Below are positions 62,779 through 64,000 of a DNA stretch of 64,000 nt, piece by piece (positions within the stretch are counted from its first letter, which is position 1; each line of letters starts with the position of its first letter). A program made the translations under genes and the position numbers. This stretch comes from Arthrobacter pascens. GTDB taxonomy: Bacteria; Actinomycetota; Actinomycetes; Actinomycetales; Micrococcaceae. The stretch lies in the NCBI RefSeq assembly GCF_030816475.1, contig NZ_JAUSXF010000001.1, forward strand, positions 2,294,001-2,358,000, in the 5' to 3' direction. The notes beneath the pieces are model-generated. The model searched no databases. It was not told the origin of the DNA and saw nothing but the letters and a program-made list of their open reading frames with translations.

Positions 62779-62818
62779 ATGTGACGATACAGGATATCCC
62801 CACCATGTAACGATAAAT
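62779..62818. promoter_or_regulatory. Two operator-like sites upstream of the GH43 gene
   Basis: ATGTGACGATACAG (62779-62792) and ATGTAACGATAAAT (62805-62818) share the TGTNNCGATA pattern of the palindrome at 62454. They lie 26 bases apart, so one LacI-type protein could bind all three and control the beta-helix gene and the GH43-transport genes together. The rest of 62476-62778 holds no recognisable gene. Confidence 0.6.
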
Positions 62819-62861
62819 GTTGGGTAAGCCGCAGTCGATGAAGATGATCGGAGAACACCGC

Positions 62862-63758
62862 GTGGACCATTTGATCGCCGGGGCCAGGCCCTACTACGCC
62901 GACCCCGCACTGGCGGAGTTCGGCGGGCGCTATTTCCTCTATCCGACCACGGACGGGCAGGAGGACTGGTCCTCGGACTCATTCCGGGTGCTCGTCTCGG
63001 ATGACCTCGAGAGCTGGACCGACCACGGGGAGATCCTGACCTTGGGACGGGACGTGCTGTGGGCGAGCGGCCATGCGTGGGCGCCGGCAGCGACGGAGAA
63101 GAATGGTCTCTACTACTTCTACTTCACTGCTGATGACAACATCGGCGTCGCCGTCGGCGCCTCGCCGGAAGGACCGTTCCTCGACTCGGGGCGTCCGCTC
63201 ATCGCACGGGGGAGTTACTCCGGACGAGCCATCGATCCTGCGGTGTTCACGGACGAGGACGGAACGAGCTACCTGATCTGGGGCAACTCGGTCGCTCACT
63301 TTGCGAAGCTCAACAGCGACATGGTCTCCATCGACACGCAGAGCGTCGTCGCTTGGGAGCACCCTACGTTCCGCGAGGCCGCGCACATCCACCGGAACCT
63401 CGACCGGTACTATCTCACCTGGTCCGAGAATGATACCCGTGATCCCGATTACCGTGTACGCTGGGCGATCGGCAGCAGCCCGGTCGGGCCCTGGGAGGAA
63501 AAAGGGATCCTGCTTGAGCAGTCGCCCCAGGACGGCATCCAGGCCACCGGACATCACTCCATCCTGCGCCTGCCGGGAACAGAGGACTGGGTCATCGCAT
63601 ACCACCGGTTCGCGATTCCCGACGGCGACGGGTTCCACCGTGAGATCGTGATCGACCCGCTCGTTCATCTCCCCTCGGGTGATCTGCGACAGGTCGTCCC
63701 AACACTCGCTCCCATCCAAATCACGAAAACCGCATTACCCGAAACCCTCCAGACCTAG
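62862..63758 (+). CDS. Glycoside hydrolase family 43-like enzyme
   Basis: 298-residue GH43-type five-bladed propeller. The general base Asp is in RPYYADPALAEFGGRYFLY (about residue 12), the second Asp in RAIDPAVFTDEDG, and the proton donor Glu in TFREAAHIHRNLDRYYLTW. No signal peptide, so it acts in the cytoplasm. GTG 62862 is chosen because GGAGAACAC stands upstream; earlier ATGs (62838, 62844 and 62817) lack good sites and 62817 lies inside an operator. It is followed after 24 bases by a sugar-binding lipoprotein gene, so it belongs to an uptake operon that continues past the window. Confidence 0.85.
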   Translation: MDHLIAGARPYYADPALAEFGGRYFLYPTTDGQEDWSSDSFRVLVSDDLESWTDHGEILTLGRDVLWASGHAWAPAATEKNGLYYFYFTADDNIGVAVGASPEGPFLDSGRPLIARGSYSGRAIDPAVFTDEDGTSYLIWGNSVAHFAKLNSDMVSIDTQSVVAWEHPTFREAAHIHRNLDRYYLTWSENDTRDPDYRVRWAIGSSPVGPWEEKGILLEQSPQDGIQATGHHSILRLPGTEDWVIAYHRFAIPDGDGFHREIVIDPLVHLPSGDLRQVVPTLAPIQITKTALPETLQT

Positions 63759-63782
63759 AGATCCAAGAGAAAGAAGAAAGCA

Positions 63783-64000
63783 ATGTCGCTTACATCACAA
63801 ACAACCCGCCGGGGGGCAGCTCGCATCCTGGTCGCCCTCACCGCCATCGCGGCAACTGCGGGCGCACTGAGCGGATGTTCTCCCGCTGCCTCGAACACCG
63901 AATCGAAAACGGTCACGTTCCTCTCCTGGGACACCGCACAGGTGATGCAGCCGGTGTTCGATGAGTTCGAAAAGGAGAACCCGGGCTACACGGTCAAGGC
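63783..64000 (+). CDS. Sugar-binding lipoprotein, 5' part (runs off the window)
   Basis: The first 72 residues of a solute-binding lipoprotein: signal peptide RRGAARILVALTAIAATAG with lipobox LSGCS, then TVTFLSWDTAQVMQPVFDEF and EKENPGYTV, the start of a family 1 sugar-binding domain. A weak AAGAAG stands before the ATG. Permease genes are expected beyond the right edge. Confidence 0.88.
   Translation, partial: MSLTSQTTRRGAARILVALTAIAATAGALSGCSPAASNTESKTVTFLSWDTAQVMQPVFDEFEKENPGYTVK

Overview
The window is high-GC DNA with the gene style of a soil actinobacterium, most likely Arthrobacter/Pseudarthrobacter or a close member of the Micrococcaceae. The evidence is ATGA start/stop overlaps, many LacI- and LysR-controlled catabolic operons, lipoprotein sugar-binding proteins, and a glycine-betaine type Rieske oxygenase pair. 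It reads as an accessory catabolic region: intact uptake-and-degradation operons are interrupted by an unusually large number of gene remnants (about twenty-two recognised). No rRNA gene, complete tRNA gene, CRISPR array or intact transposase was seen.

Layout. 1-12.1 kb: SMP-30 lactonase, a GH127 remnant, and a LacI-controlled glycoside module (binding protein, two permeases, GH43, LacI, divergent GH29), followed by a serine hydrolase and remnants of beta-helix, GH29, thioesterase and GH43 genes. 12.2-18.6 kb: 2-hydroxyacid dehydrogenase/aminotransferase pair, LysR, and a GbcA/GbcB-like Rieske oxygenase with its reductase. 19-30.8 kb: an 11-gene minus-strand operon with a divergent LysR. It holds a four-carbon acid sugar kinase, PdxA2, a TIM-barrel protein, a polar amino-acid ABC transporter, RidA, a D-threonine aldolase/D-serine dehydratase-like PLP enzyme, an SDR and two SolA-like flavin oxidases. 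31-38 kb: membrane protein, an aldehyde dehydrogenase remnant, GH36 alpha-galactosidase, and a Hyi/Gfo-Idh-MocA pair (the latter frameshifted) facing a LacI gene. 38-50.8 kb: MOSC protein, two secreted propeller-like proteins, a PEBP protein, and many remnants (IclR, GntR, amidase, IS5, ABC exporter, metallo-beta-lactamase, PntB). 50.9-58.2 kb: LuxR regulator, a truncated N,N-dimethylformamidase-like protein, an APC permease, and a two-subunit dimethylformamidase-like enzyme. 58.3-64 kb: a foldase-like protein, a secreted beta-helix/LamG protein, a GH43 enzyme and the start of a sugar-binding lipoprotein.

How the genes work together. Three carbohydrate modules each show their own near-palindromic operator family: TTGGANCGNNCCAA (5.9-8.2 kb), CTAGATCGTTCTA (36.8 kb) and TGTNNCGATACA (62.5-62.8 kb). 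The most promising candidate for an undescribed pathway is the 11-gene operon. It joins amino-acid uptake, oxidative deamination or demethylation and PLP chemistry to the tetronate 4-phosphate route (kinase plus PdxA2), suggesting degradation of a hydroxylated and/or N-methylated four-carbon amino acid. The second is the APC permease/dimethylformamidase-like locus with a paralogue that stops at the domain boundary.
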